Shown here piece after piece: positions 1 through 10,400 of a DNA stretch of 64,000 nt. The position numbers and the translations under genes were made by a program. Positions within the stretch are counted from its first letter, which is position 1, and each line of letters begins with the position of its first letter. The stretch is from Micrococcus lylae NBRC 15355 (GTDB lineage: Bacteria; Actinomycetota; Actinomycetes; Actinomycetales; Micrococcaceae): positions 1-64,000 of the forward strand of contig NZ_BCSN01000003.1 in NCBI RefSeq assembly GCF_001570885.1, in the 5' to 3' direction. The notes beneath the pieces were generated by a model. It saw nothing but the letters and a program-made list of their open reading frames with translations, was not told where the DNA came from and did no database searches.

Positions 1-7
1 AGCAGCC

Positions 8-35
8 CGGGAGACGGCGCACGGGAGACGGCGCA
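8..35. repeat. 14-bp tandem duplication
   Basis: The 14-bp unit CGGGAGACGGCGCA occurs twice head to tail (8-21 and 22-35). It lies in the 68 bp downstream of the first gene's stop codon, where I see no other feature. It is probably simple slippage. Confidence 0.6.
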
Positions 36-68
36 CGGCAGGGCACCGTCAGAAGTGGCTCTCCCCGC

Positions 69-1247
69 TCAGGTGCTGAGCAGCAGCAGGGGCACCTCAC
101 GCTCCGCGCGGGTGGGCGAGCCGTGCTGTCCGACCATCTCGAAGGCGTGGGCACCGACCCGGCGGCCGTCGTAGAGGGCCAGGTCGCCGTGGGCGGCGAT
201 GAGCAGGTCGCCGATGCGCGGGCGCACCCGGTCCGCGACCTTGGCGCCGAACCAGCCGGCGGCCACCGCCTCGTCCCGGGTCAGGACCCATGCGTGGGCG
301 CCGTGGGCGGCACGCCAGGCCTCGGCCACGGCGGCGCGGCGCTCGGCGGAGACGTCCGCCCCGAAGTGCAGCTGCACCAGGCGCGGCTCCCCCGCCGTGT
401 GCTCCACGCCGTCGAGCAGCTCCGGGAAGCGCAGACTCCCGTCCTCGAGCACCTCCGCGTAGTCGAGCCGACGGGAGTCGGGCACGTCCACCATCCCGTG
501 GTCCCCGGTGATGCCGAGGGTGGAGCCGGGCGGCATCCGCTCGTGCAGCCGCTTCAGCGTCGTGTCGACCTCCTCGAGGGCATGGAGCCAGGAGTCGGAG
601 CCCAGGCCGTCGCGGTGACCGGCCTTGTCCAGCTCGTTGAAGTACAGGTAGACCAGGGCTGGCTGCCGGGCGCTGTCCAGCACGCCGAGGGCCAGCTGCA
701 TGCGGGCGGCCATCGTGGAGCCGGCCCGGTACTCGCCGCCGCGCAGGGCGGCGCGGGTCAGCGCGGAGCCGGCGAACAGAGGCAGGGAGACCGTGACCAC
801 CGCACAGCCGGCCGCCTCGGCCCGCTCCAGGACGGTGGGCAGCGGCTGCCACTGCTCCGGGACGGTGGCCGGGTCCCAGCCGCCGAGCATGTTCACCACC
901 ACGCCCCGCTCCGGATCGAGCACGTCATAGCCGACCACGCCGTGCACGCCCGGCTCCTCGCCGGTGCCCAGGCTGGTCAGGGAGGCCGCGGTGGTGGTCG
1001 GCACGGGCACCTGCAGGACGCGGCCGTGGGACTCCATGGCGGACTTGAGGAACGGGGCGTGACCCCCGAAGCGGCGCAGCACGTTGCGGCCGAGCCCGTC
1101 CACCAGTGCGACCACGGCACGGCGCGTCTGCGGCCAGGCCAGCGCGTTGTCCAGCCCCTCCACCCCGAGCGCCGCGGCCGCCGAGGCCATGACGGAGCGC
1201 AGATGCCGCTCGGACGGGACGACGCCGGCGGGGACGGGTGCGCTCAT
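69..1247 (-). CDS. alkaline phosphatase superfamily / nucleotide pyrophosphatase-like protein
   Basis: This is a metal-dependent phosphodiesterase/pyrophosphatase-type hydrolase of the alkaline phosphatase superfamily, 392 aa. Visible superfamily marks are the first metal-binding Asp (residue 50, in VVALVDGLGRN), a Thr nucleophile cluster (PTTTAAS, about residues 83-89), the metal-binding GDHGM motif in the middle, and a C-terminal GQHGS with another metal His. No signal peptide or membrane segment is seen, so it is probably cytoplasmic. I chose the ATG at 1247 because it overlaps the stop of the upstream DUF5998 gene (ATGA) and the frame further upstream is Arg/Pro-rich shadow. The overlap makes the two genes an operon. 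The substrate cannot be read from the sequence. Confidence 0.85.
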   Translation of the reverse strand: MSAPVPAGVVPSERHLRSVMASAAAALGVEGLDNALAWPQTRRAVVALVDGLGRNVLRRFGGHAPFLKSAMESHGRVLQVPVPTTTAASLTSLGTGEEPGVHGVVGYDVLDPERGVVVNMLGGWDPATVPEQWQPLPTVLERAEAAGCAVVTVSLPLFAGSALTRAALRGGEYRAGSTMAARMQLALGVLDSARQPALVYLYFNELDKAGHRDGLGSDSWLHALEEVDTTLKRLHERMPPGSTLGITGDHGMVDVPDSRRLDYAEVLEDGSLRFPELLDGVEHTAGEPRLVQLHFGADVSAERRAAVAEAWRAAHGAHAWVLTRDEAVAAGWFGAKVADRVRPRIGDLLIAAHGDLALYDGRRVGAHAFEMVGQHGSPTRAEREVPLLLLST

Positions 1248-1909
1248 GCGACCGCCGCCAGGTGGACGCGGCGCAGGGTGCGGGCGAACGCCAGGGCGTC
1301 CTCGACCGCGGCACGCCCGTCGGCGTCCGCCGCCACGCGGATCACGAGGTCCTCGCGCGTGGAGGTGCCGGTATAGCCGTGGTCCGCCTCGCAGTTCGGG
1401 TCGGCGCAGCCGGCCGGCTGCAGGTCCAGGCGCTGGCCGCCGGCCCACTGCACGGCCAGCGTCATCTCGGCCACCGGGTCGGTGGGGCGGAACCGCTCGG
1501 GCTCGGCGTGGCCGGTGGTGATCACCACGGAGCCGATCGCGGACACCGGGACGAGCTCCGTGGAGATCTGGGCCAGCATGCGGCGCCCCTCGGTGTCCAG
1601 CGGGTGGTCGTCCAGGTGCGCGGCCACCACCACGTCCTCACACACCACCAGCACGGTGATGTGGCGGTGGATCTCGTCGTAGTCGAAGTGGGTGTCCACG
1701 TGCACCAGGTGGGCCAGTGGCTGCCGCCCCTCCAGCTCCTGGGCCAGGTGGTGCGCCACCAGGTCCGGGTAGAACCCGGCGCGGGCGAGCGATTCGGTCA
1801 GCGACGGACCCGAGCCCACCGTCCAGCGGCGGCCCTGTTCGGCCGCGCCCAGGCGGTTCAGCGGTGAGCGGTGGTCGTCGTGCTCGTGGTTCCTGCGCAG
1901 CGGGGTCAT
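1244..1909 (-). CDS. DUF5998 family protein
   Basis: This 221-aa protein of unknown function belongs to a family found next to the phosphatase and the GNAT/acyl-CoA-synthetase fusion in actinobacteria. It has no membrane segment and no catalytic motif I recognise. The C-terminal third has two cysteines in AGCADPNCEADHGY that could bind metal, and the fold looks mixed alpha/beta. Two in-frame ATGs exist, at 1918 and 1909. I prefer 1909 because a TAGCAT hexamer ends exactly 7 nt upstream and there is no Shine-Dalgarno sequence, as in several other genes here. Its stop overlaps the start of the phosphatase gene by 4 nt, so the two are probably co-translated. Confidence 0.8.
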   Translation of the reverse strand: MTPLRRNHEHDDHRSPLNRLGAAEQGRRWTVGSGPSLTESLARAGFYPDLVAHHLAQELEGRQPLAHLVHVDTHFDYDEIHRHITVLVVCEDVVVAAHLDDHPLDTEGRRMLAQISTELVPVSAIGSVVITTGHAEPERFRPTDPVAEMTLAVQWAGGQRLDLQPAGCADPNCEADHGYTGTSTREDLVIRVAADADGRAAVEDALAFARTLRRVHLAAVA

Positions 1910-1916
1910 GGGCTCC

Positions 1917-1922
1917 ATGCTA
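1917..1922 (-). promoter_or_regulatory. -10 element (leaderless-type) for DUF5998 gene
   Basis: TAGCAT on the minus strand lies 7 nt before the ATG at 1909, so transcription would start at or next to that ATG. A GGTCA-cc-TGACC inverted repeat (1932-1943) sits just upstream, where a -35 region or operator would be. Confidence 0.5.
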
Positions 1923-1995
1923 TCGGCGCCCGGTCACCTGACCGCCGCATCCACAGGCGACGCCCTGGCGGCGCCGAGGGGCGTCGTCCACGAGG

Positions 1996-4728
1996 TCAGT
2001 CCCCGCGCATGGCACGGCGGGCGGAGTCGGTGCGCTGGCCGGCGTCCGCGACGTCCACCTCGGCCTGCAGCACCGTGACTCCGCCGGGGCCGGCCAGGAC
2101 GGGGGCGAACCTCAGGCGGGCGACAGACGGCAGGTCGTCCTTGAGGGCGGCCACGCGGGAGACGAGGTCCTCCAGGGCCCCCATGTCCGCGGCGGGCACA
2201 CCGCCGTGGGCCTGCAGCTTGGACGCGGCACGCGGGGCGCGGACCATCTGGGAGACGTCACCGGAGGTCAGCGGCGGGACGCGGTGCACCCAGTCGTCCA
2301 GCAGGTCGGTGGCGTCGCCGGTGATGCCGAAGGACACCACGGGGCCGATCAGCGGGTCCTCCAGGGCCGTGACGGTGACGGCCTGGCCGGCCGGCGCCAT
2401 GGCCTGCACCTCGAGCTCGGTGACGCCGAAGGCCTTCAGCGCCTGGCGCATCTGTTCCACGTTGCGGCGCAGCGAGTCCGCGTCCGTGATGGACAGCCGC
2501 ACACCGCCCAGGTCGAGACGGTGGCGCAGGTGCGGGTCGACCGCCTTCACGGCCACCGGGAACCCGAGGCGCTCGGCCGCCTCCACGGCCTCATCCGTGG
2601 TGCTGAAGCGCTCGGACGGGAGCGTGGAGATGCCATAGCAGTCCAACAGGCGCGCCGTCTCCTCCGGGGTGAGACGGGTCAGCTCGGTGCCGTTGTTGCC
2701 GCGGGCCACGGCGGCCTCCACGATCTCCTCCGCGGTGTGGCGGTCCACGCCCTCGAGCTCGATCGGCTCGCCCATGTCCTCGTCCCGCCAGTCCACGTAG
2801 GTGGCCAGGCGGCCGAGCACGCGCAGGGCCTTCTGAGGGGACGGGTAGAACGGGACGCCCGGCTGCAGGGCACCGGGCTCGGCGTCGTCGTCCAGCGGAG
2901 CCGAGCCGGCGAGCAGCGCACCGGAGTATTCCGGGTCCACCACATCGGTGAGGCAGACCAGGACCGGCACCTCGGCGCCGCGGGCGGCGTCCGAGAGTTC
3001 GCGGGCCAGATCGGCGGGGACCTCGGCCGACTGGTGCAGGCCGGCGCGGGCGATGACCACCACGGCGTCGGCGCGGCCGTCGGCGAGCGCGGTCTCCAGA
3101 TCCTTGCGGACGGCGTCTGCGTGGCGGGCGGTGCCGTCCTCGGCGGAGGCGAGGCCGACGGTGTCCACGACCTCGAGGCCCTCGGCGGAGGCGGCGTCCC
3201 GGGCGAGGCGGTCCAGGGCGAGGGAGTCGCCCACCAGGAGCACACGGCGGCCGCGCGGCAGCGGTTGGGAGGCCAGGGCCTGCATGAGGTCCATGAGCTC
3301 CTCGTGGGTGATGACCTCGATCGCGCCGGTCTGGTCCAGCATGGAGTCCACGGTGCCCTCGGGTGCCCGGGTGGTGCGGGTCTCGTGGCCCGGGGGCAGG
3401 TTGCGTCCGGTGACGTCCGAGCGGACCACCACGACCGGCTTGGTGCGGGAGAGGCGGCGCGCGATCCGGGAGAACTTGCGCGGGTTGCCGAAGGACTCGA
3501 GGTACACGCCCACGGCGGCGGTCTGCGGGTCGTCCTCGAAGTACTGCATCGCGTCGTTGCCGGAGACGTCGGCACGGTTGCCTGCGCTGATCACGGTGGA
3601 CACGCCGATGCCGCGGCGCAGGGCGGAGGAGGCGAGCATCGCGGAGATCGAGCCGGACTGGCTGAACAGGCCGATGCGGCCGCGAGCCGGCATGCCGGGC
3701 GCCGGGGAGGCGTTCAGGCGGATCTTCGGGTCGGTGCAGATCACGCCGAGCGAGGCAGGACCGATGATGCGCATGCCCTCCGCGCGGGCGCGGGAGACGA
3801 GCGCGCGCTGGGCGGCCACGCCCTCGGCGCCGGCGTCCGCGTAGCCGGAGGTGAGCACAAGGATCCCCTTGACGCCGTGCTCGGCGCACTGCTCGACGAC
3901 GCCGGGCATCTCGTCCACGGGGACGGCGGCCACCACGAGGTCGACCGGGCCCGGGATGTCCTTCACATGGGCGTGGGCGGGCACACCGCAGACCTCGAAG
4001 GCCTCGCGGTTGACGGCATGGACGTCCCCGGTGAAGCCGCCGGCGAGGATGTGCTCGAGGACCACGTGGCCGACCGACTCGGGGTGACGCGAGGCGCCGA
4101 CGACCGCCACGGAGGACGGGTTGACGATCTCGGAGACGGACCGGGCCTCGGCGCGGTGCTCGCGCGATTCCATGACGGCACGCCAGCGGGCGGTCGGGTC
4201 GATGGGGAACTCGACGGCCACGACGCCGTCCTCGAAGCGACGGGCGATCTCGAAGCCGGACTCCTGGAACACGGAGAGCATCTTGCGGTTCTCCGGGAGG
4301 ACCTCGGCGGTGAAGCGGCGGATGCCGTTCTCGCGGGCGGCGACGGCCAGGTGCTCCATGAAGATGGAGCCGAGGCCGCGGCCCTGCGCGTCGTCGGCGA
4401 TGTTGAACGCCACCTCGGCGACGTCCTGGTTCGGGTAGCGGTCGTAGCGGCCGACGCCGAGGATGCGGCCGCGGCGCTGGACCACGAAGGCCACGCGGTC
4501 CTTGTAGTCGACGACGGTGAAGCGCTTGAGGTCCTTCTTGGACAGCTGCGACTTGTACGTGAAGTAGCGCAGGTAGATCGACGACTCCGACTGGCCGCGG
4601 TGCATGGCCTGCAGGCCGTCCGCGTCGTCCGGAGTGATCGGCCGCAGGCGGGCGGTGGTGCCGTCCCTGAGCACGACGTCCGCCTCCCAGTGGCGGGGAT
4701 ATACAGGCTTCTGACGCTTCTCACCCAT
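1996..4728 (-). CDS. GNAT acetyltransferase fused to NDP-forming acyl-CoA synthetase
   Basis: This 910-aa multidomain protein belongs to the family of bacterial protein lysine acetyltransferases and ADP-forming acyl-CoA synthetases. Residues about 10-180 form a GNAT domain; the acetyl-CoA loop is seen as [17 protein letters not shown] CoA-binding Rossmann domain follows ([24 protein letters not shown]), then a succinyl-CoA-ligase-like domain ([16 protein letters not shown]), and a C-terminal ATP-grasp domain (about 690-910; [16 protein letters not shown]). The GNAT-first order is typical of actinobacteria. It may acylate proteins or make acyl-CoA; which of these cannot be told from sequence. 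I chose the ATG at 4728 because a TAGGCT -10 lies exactly 7 nt upstream. It is divergent from parC across a 49-bp gap. Confidence 0.88.
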   Translation of the reverse strand: MGEKRQKPVYPRHWEADVVLRDGTTARLRPITPDDADGLQAMHRGQSESSIYLRYFTYKSQLSKKDLKRFTVVDYKDRVAFVVQRRGRILGVGRYDRYPNQDVAEVAFNIADDAQGRGLGSIFMEHLAVAARENGIRRFTAEVLPENRKMLSVFQESGFEIARRFEDGVVAVEFPIDPTARWRAVMESREHRAEARSVSEIVNPSSVAVVGASRHPESVGHVVLEHILAGGFTGDVHAVNREAFEVCGVPAHAHVKDIPGPVDLVVAAVPVDEMPGVVEQCAEHGVKGILVLTSGYADAGAEGVAAQRALVSRARAEGMRIIGPASLGVICTDPKIRLNASPAPGMPARGRIGLFSQSGSISAMLASSALRRGIGVSTVISAGNRADVSGNDAMQYFEDDPQTAAVGVYLESFGNPRKFSRIARRLSRTKPVVVVRSDVTGRNLPPGHETRTTRAPEGTVDSMLDQTGAIEVITHEELMDLMQALASQPLPRGRRVLLVGDSLALDRLARDAASAEGLEVVDTVGLASAEDGTARHADAVRKDLETALADGRADAVVVIARAGLHQSAEVPADLARELSDAARGAEVPVLVCLTDVVDPEYSGALLAGSAPLDDDAEPGALQPGVPFYPSPQKALRVLGRLATYVDWRDEDMGEPIELEGVDRHTAEEIVEAAVARGNNGTELTRLTPEETARLLDCYGISTLPSERFSTTDEAVEAAERLGFPVAVKAVDPHLRHRLDLGGVRLSITDADSLRRNVEQMRQALKAFGVTELEVQAMAPAGQAVTVTALEDPLIGPVVSFGITGDATDLLDDWVHRVPPLTSGDVSQMVRAPRAASKLQAHGGVPAADMGALEDLVSRVAALKDDLPSVARLRFAPVLAGPGGVTVLQAEVDVADAGQRTDSARRAMRGD

Positions 4729-4735
4729 AGGATTC

Positions 4736-4741
4736 AGCCTA
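4736..4741 (-). promoter_or_regulatory. -10 element (leaderless-type) for GNAT/acyl-CoA synthetase gene
   Basis: TAGGCT on the minus strand is followed by 7 nt and then the ATG at 4728. No Shine-Dalgarno sequence is present, which fits a leaderless mRNA. Confidence 0.55.
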
Positions 4742-4777
4742 GACAATCTCCGAACCGTTGAGGACTCCCGAAGCACC

Positions 4778-7369
4778 ATGACAGCCCGATCGACCCGTTC
4801 CCGCTCGGCCGGTGGCGACGCCCCGCAGCCCGTTCCCGTGGAGCAGGAGAACATCGTCGACGTCGACGTCGCGCAGGAGATGGAGGGCTCGTTCCTCGAG
4901 TACGCGTACTCGGTGATCTACTCCCGCGCCCTGCCGGACGCCCGCGACGGCCTGAAGCCGGTCCAGCGGCGCATCCTGTTCATGATGTCCCAGATGGGGC
5001 TGCGCCCGGACAAGGGGCATGTGAAGTCGGCGCGCGTGGTCGGCGAGGTGATGGGCAAGCTGCACCCCCACGGCGACGGCGCGATCTACGACGCCATGGT
5101 GCGCATGGCCCAGCCGTTCTCCCTGCGCCTGCCGGTGGTGGACGGCCACGGCAACTTCGGCTCGCTCGACGACGGTCCGGCGGCCCCGCGCTACACCGAG
5201 GCCCGCATGGCTCCGGCGGCGCTGGCGATGACCGCCGACCTGGACGAGGACACGGTCGACTTCGTCCCGAACTACGACAACCAGTTCACCCAGCCCGGCG
5301 TCCTGCCGTCGGCCTACCCGAACCTGCTGGTCAACGGTGCCTCCGGCATCGCGGTGGGCATGGCCACCAACATGGCCCCGCACAACCTGCGTGAGGTCGT
5401 CGCCGCGGCCCGCCACCTGCTCGGGCACCCGGACGCGGAGCTCGCGGACCTGATGGAGCACGTCCCCGGCCCGGACCTGCCGTCGGGCGGCCGGATCGTG
5501 GGCCTGGACGGGGTGAAGGACGCCTACGCCACCGGCCGCGGCTCCTTCCGCATGCGCGCCACCGTCGCCGTGGAGCAGGTCACCGCCCGCAAGACCGGAC
5601 TCGTGGTCACCGAACTGCCGTACGGCGTCGGCCCGGAGAAGGTGATCGAGCGGATCAAGGACGGCGTCAACGCCAAGAAGATCACCGGCATCTCCGACGT
5701 CGTCGACCTGACGGACCGCAAGAACGGCCTCAAGCTCGTCATCGAGCTCAAGTCCGGGTTCAACCCGCAGGCGGTGCTCGCCGCGCTCTACAAGCACACG
5801 CCGCTGGAGGAGACCTTCGGCATCAACAACGTGGCCCTCGTGGACGGCCAGCCGCAGACCCTGGGGCTGAAGGAGCTGCTCCAGGTCTACGTGGACCACC
5901 GCCTGTCCGTGGTGCGTCGCCGGACCGAGTACCGCCTCGGCAAGAAGAGGGACCGGCTCCACCTGGTGGAGGGCCTGCTGCTGGCCCTGGTCGACATCGA
6001 CGAGGTCATCGAGATCATCCGCACCTCGGACGACGCCGCCGCGGCCCGCACCCGCCTCATGCAGGTCTTCGACCTCACCGAGGTCCAGTCCAACCACATC
6101 CTCGAGCTGCGCCTGCGCCAGCTGACCAGGTTCTCCCGCATCGAGCTCGAAGCAGAGCGGGACGAGCTGGCCGCCGCGATCGCCGAGCTGGAGGCCATCC
6201 TCGCCTCGGACGCCCGCCTGCGCGAGGTCGTCTCCGGCGAGCTGGCGGACGTGGCGGCCGAGTACGGCGACGACCGCCGCACCCGGCTGCTCGACGCCGA
6301 GAACCTCGCCTCCCCCACCGCCTCCGCCCCGGCGGCGAAGGAGGCCGGGGCCGTCGCGTCCCCGATGATGGTCGCGGACACCCCCTGCTGGGTGCTGCTG
6401 TCCACCGCGGGCCGCCTGCTGCGCACCGCGGACCGGACCCCGATCGCCCCTGTCGGCCGCCGCCACAAGCACGACTCCTACACCTCCGTGGTCCCGACGA
6501 CGGCCCGCGGCGAGATCGGTGCCCTCACCTCCGCAGGCCGCCTCCACCGCCTCCAGGTCGTGGACATCCCCGCCGCCGCGGAGGCCTCCGCCTCCCCGGC
6601 CATGGCCGAGTCCGTGCCCGCCAAGGAGTTCGTCCCGCTCGAGCGCGGCGAGTCCCTCGTCGCCCTCGTCCCCCTGGACGCCGTCCTGGCGATCGGCACC
6701 GCCCGCGGTGTGGTCAAGCGCGTCCGCCCACAGTGGCCGCTGAACCGGGACGTGTTCGAGGCCATCACCCTCAAGGACAGGGACGCCGTGGTGGGTGCCG
6801 CACCCGCAGTGCAGGACGAGGACCACCTGGTGTTCGTCACCGCCGCCGGCCAGCTGCTGCACTATGAGGCCTCGCTGGTCCGTCCGCAGGGCCCGTCCGC
6901 CGGCGGCATGGCCGGCATGCGTGTGGCGGACAAGGACACCGTCCTCGCGTTCGCCGTCGCCCCGGCCGGCACCGTGGTGCCCGAGGCCGAGCTGTCCTCC
7001 TCCGAGCGTCCGGCCGTGGTGGTCACCGTGGCCGACGGCCAGTCCGACCTGCTCGGCTCCGCGCCCGGGTCCGTGAAGGTCACCCCGCTCGGCGAGTACC
7101 CGACCAAGGGCCGCGGCACCGCCGGCGTCCGCGCCCACCGGATGCTCAAGGGCGAGAACGCCGTGGTGCTGGCCTGGGCCGGCGCCTCCCCCGCCCTCGC
7201 CGCGTCGAAGGCCGGCGTCGCCCGCGCCCTGCCCACCGAGTTCGGCCGCCGCGACGGCTCGGGCGTCCCGGTGGACCAGAGGATCGAGGCGATCGGCTCC
7301 GGCGCCTCGCCGATCCTGGTGGCCGCCGCCCCTCAGGCCGACGACGCGGTGGAGGTCTCGGCCGAGTGA
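4778..7369 (+). CDS. parC: DNA topoisomerase IV-type subunit A (ParC/GyrA family)
   Basis: This is subunit A of a type II topoisomerase, 863 aa. It would cut and rejoin DNA as A2B2 with the ParE-type subunit encoded at 20999-23104. The winged-helix/tower core spans about residues 30-500 and carries the catalytic Tyr139 (AAPRYTEAR). The C-terminal beta-pinwheel repeats start near residue 530. The Q-rich GyrA box needed for negative supercoiling is not visible, which favours a topoisomerase IV role over gyrase. In the quinolone-determining helix ([12 protein letters not shown]) the position equal to E. coli GyrA Ser83 is Gly101, while the Asp87 equivalent is kept (Asp105). The start ATG has only a weak ribosome binding site. 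The gene is divergent from the GNAT/acyl-CoA synthetase. Confidence 0.93.
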   Translation: MTARSTRSRSAGGDAPQPVPVEQENIVDVDVAQEMEGSFLEYAYSVIYSRALPDARDGLKPVQRRILFMMSQMGLRPDKGHVKSARVVGEVMGKLHPHGDGAIYDAMVRMAQPFSLRLPVVDGHGNFGSLDDGPAAPRYTEARMAPAALAMTADLDEDTVDFVPNYDNQFTQPGVLPSAYPNLLVNGASGIAVGMATNMAPHNLREVVAAARHLLGHPDAELADLMEHVPGPDLPSGGRIVGLDGVKDAYATGRGSFRMRATVAVEQVTARKTGLVVTELPYGVGPEKVIERIKDGVNAKKITGISDVVDLTDRKNGLKLVIELKSGFNPQAVLAALYKHTPLEETFGINNVALVDGQPQTLGLKELLQVYVDHRLSVVRRRTEYRLGKKRDRLHLVEGLLLALVDIDEVIEIIRTSDDAAAARTRLMQVFDLTEVQSNHILELRLRQLTRFSRIELEAERDELAAAIAELEAILASDARLREVVSGELADVAAEYGDDRRTRLLDAENLASPTASAPAAKEAGAVASPMMVADTPCWVLLSTAGRLLRTADRTPIAPVGRRHKHDSYTSVVPTTARGEIGALTSAGRLHRLQVVDIPAAAEASASPAMAESVPAKEFVPLERGESLVALVPLDAVLAIGTARGVVKRVRPQWPLNRDVFEAITLKDRDAVVGAAPAVQDEDHLVFVTAAGQLLHYEASLVRPQGPSAGGMAGMRVADKDTVLAFAVAPAGTVVPEAELSSSERPAVVVTVADGQSDLLGSAPGSVKVTPLGEYPTKGRGTAGVRAHRMLKGENAVVLAWAGASPALAASKAGVARALPTEFGRRDGSGVPVDQRIEAIGSGASPILVAAAPQADDAVEVSAE

Positions 7370-7379
7370 GCGTCGCGGT

Positions 7380-7414
7380 GCAGGTCACCGCTCCGGCACC
7401 CGGGGCTGACCTGC
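7380..7414. terminator. hairpin between convergent parC and cydDC
   Basis: The arms GCAGGTCA and TGACCTGC are separated by 19 nt that contain an inner CCGG-cac-CCGG stem. It lies 10 nt after the parC stop, between convergent genes, and could serve both strands. There is no T-run. Confidence 0.5.
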
Positions 7415-7471
7415 CGAGCGCGTGGACGACGACTCACTGCGCGCCGTGACGGCCCCTGACGCGGCGTCGGG

Positions 7472-10400
7472 TCACCGCCGGCGGTGGCCGTGCTCGGCCC
7501 CGAGCCGCAGGACCACGTCGGCGTCCGCCACCAGCGCCTCGTCATGGGTGACCGTCACCGTGATCCTCTCCCCCAGGCCCGCCACCAGATCCTGCATGAG
7601 CGCGTGGCCCTCGTCGCGGCCGAGGTGCGCCGTCGGCTCGTCCAACAGGACCACATCCGCCCCGGCCAGCAGGGCCCGGGCCACCGCGAGACGCTGACGT
7701 TGCCCGCCGGACAGTCGCCGGCCGCCCGGTCCGACCCGGGTGTCCAGCCCGTCCGGCTGTGCCGCGAGCCAGCCGTCCAGCCCGACCCGGCGCAGGGCGT
7801 CTGTCAGCTCCTCCTCGTCCGGGGCCTGCTGCGGGTCTCGGGACAGCGCCAGGTTGCCGCGCACGGTGGAGTCGAACACGAGCGCGTCCTGCGGCGTCCA
7901 CGCCACCCGGCGCAGGCGGTCCGCCGAGGGCCTGGTCCCGGCCTCGGCTCGGCGCCCCGTGCCGGCCGCGTCGGCGCCCGGCCGGCACACCGGGGCCGTC
8001 CCGGGCCCGAGCTCCGGCCCCGCCTCCTTTGACTCCACCTCTTCCGACTCCGCCGCGGTGAGCAGCGCATAGCGGCCCTGGGCAGGCGGGAGCAGGCCGA
8101 GCAGCACGGACAGCAGCGTGGACTTGCCGGAGCCGGACGGCCCCACCACCCCGATCCGCTCGCCCCGCCGAGCACGAAGGTCCAGGCCGGTCCAGACCGG
8201 CTCCTGTGCCCCCGGATGCCACGCGGCGGCGTCCTCGAGCAGCAGGGTCTCGACGACGGTGTCGGCCTCGACGACGGTGTCGGCCTCGGCGGCGGATGTC
8301 GGACGCCCCGATCCGGTCGGCTCCGGCCCAGCCAGCAGTGGCGCGACGGCGCGGCCCCGATCCCGCAGCACGGGCAGCTGCGCCGCGGCGGTCCCCAGGG
8401 CGGCCAGCGGCTCGGCCCAGCTCAGAGCGATAAGGACGGCCAACGCCGCGGCCGGAGCGGCGGTGCCGGTGTCCAGGGCGGCCTGGGCGGCGGCCAGGGC
8501 GGACGCCGAGGACGCGGCCACGGCCAGGGCCGCCCCGAGCCCGGCCGCGCGGGAGGCGCGGCGTGCCGGGGCGTCCAGCTGCTCGGCGGTCCGGTCAAGC
8601 CTCTGCAGGGCGCGCTCTGCCAGGCCGTTGGCGTGCAGGTCTGCCGCTGCCTGAAGCAGGCGGGTGACGTGTCCGAGCAGCGCCGAGCGTCGCGTGGCGG
8701 CGGCCCCGGAGGCGGCCCGGTCGACGAGCAGCACCGCCGCGGGGACCAGCACCAGCCCGGCGGCCGCGACGGGCAGGGCCGCCGCGGCCGGACCGGGGGC
8801 CAGCACGGAGACGATCGCGGCCGTGACAGCCCAGGCCAGCAGCGCCGCCGGGACCGGGACGAGGACGCGGGGCACGGCGTCGCGCAGTGCGTCGACGTCC
8901 GCGACGAGCGCGGACAGGGCCCCGTCGGCCCGGCTGAGCCGGCGGAAGGCGGCGGGATCCGCGCCGAGGCGGTCCCAGATCCGCAGACGCAGCCGGCCCG
9001 CCCACGCCAGCACCGCGTCGTGGGCGGACAGCCGCTCCAGGTAGCGGCAGACGCCGCGGGACACGCCGAACGCCCGCACCAGCACGATCACGGCCAGCAG
9101 GTACAGGATCGGCGGCTGATAGGCGGCCATGACGATCAGCCAGCCGGACAGACCGGCCAGCAGCGCGGCGGACAGGTGGGTCCCCACGGCCCAGCCCACC
9201 GCCGCCCACAGCCTGCGGGCGCCCCAGGGCAGCAGCCGGAGGACGTGGCGCCCGCGCGGGACACGCTGTGCGGTGGAGGCGACCGGCGGCCCGGTGACGG
9301 CCGCATCGATGCCGGCATCGGCCACGGCGGCCGTCGGCGGCCGCCCTGATCCGGCGAGGGCGGGGTCGTGGGATGCGATGAGCAGGGCGACCGGCGGCAG
9401 GGACATTCCGGGCACCCGGTCCGTCCTGATCGTCAGCAGCAGTCGGCGCACCCGGTCCGCCGCCGTCTCGTCCAGGTGGGCGGTGGGCTCGTCGAGCAGC
9501 ACCAGCCGAGGCGCGCCGTCCGCGTCGTCGTCGCCCGTCTGCGCGAGCCGGGCCAGCAGCCGGGCCAGGGCAAGACGACGCCGCTCCCCGGGGCTGAGGT
9601 CGTCGACCGGGCGCTCCGCCAGGTCCGCGCGAAGGCCCACCGCCTCCAGAGCGGACCGGGCCTGCACCGGGTCCGCCCCCGCCAACGCCAGCTCCTCGGC
9701 GCCCGTGGGGGCGGCGAACTCCGGATGCTGCCCCAGCCACAGGACGCGTCCGGGCTCGGGCGCCCGCACCGTGCCGGCCACACGGACGTCGTCGTCGCGG
9801 AGCAGCCCGGCCAGCAGGTGCAGGACGGTGGACTTGCCGGTGCCGGACCCGGTCGAGAGCACCCGGGCCTCGCCGGCGGGCACGGACAGGTCGAGGCCGT
9901 CCACCACCCATGGCCCGGCCCCGTAGGCGATCCGCAGCCCGTCCAGGGCCAGCACCGGCTGCGCAGGGTCCTCACCTGCGTCGTCTGCGCCCCGCAGCCG
10001 GTCCAGGGCGGGGACACGCAGCGGCTCGTGCAGGCGGGCGTCGATGCGGTCCCGGGCCGCCTCGGCATCCTCGGTGGCATGGAAGGCGGCACCCAGGTCC
10101 CGCAGCGGCAGGTAGACCTCGGCGGCCATGACCAGGACCACCAGCCCCTCCGCGAGCCCCAGGCTCCCGGAGACCAGACGCACGCCGATCACCACGGCCA
10201 CGACCGCGACGGACAGGGAGGCGATCAGCTCCAGCGCAAGACCGGAGACGAACGCGGTGCGCAGGGTGCCCATCGTGGCGGCCCGGTGCCGTTCGGAGAC
10301 CCTTTCCAGAGAGCGCCGCTGCACCCCGGCCCGGTGCAGGCCCACGAGCACCGGCAGCCCACGGGCGAGCTCGGCCAGCTGGGAGGAGAGCCGGGCCAGT

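Noticed and set aside
2206-4761. Long plus-strand frame opposite the GNAT/acyl-CoA synthetase
   Set aside because: A shadow of a clearly conserved multidomain gene; no ribosome binding site and a repetitive Gly/Val/His/Asp composition.
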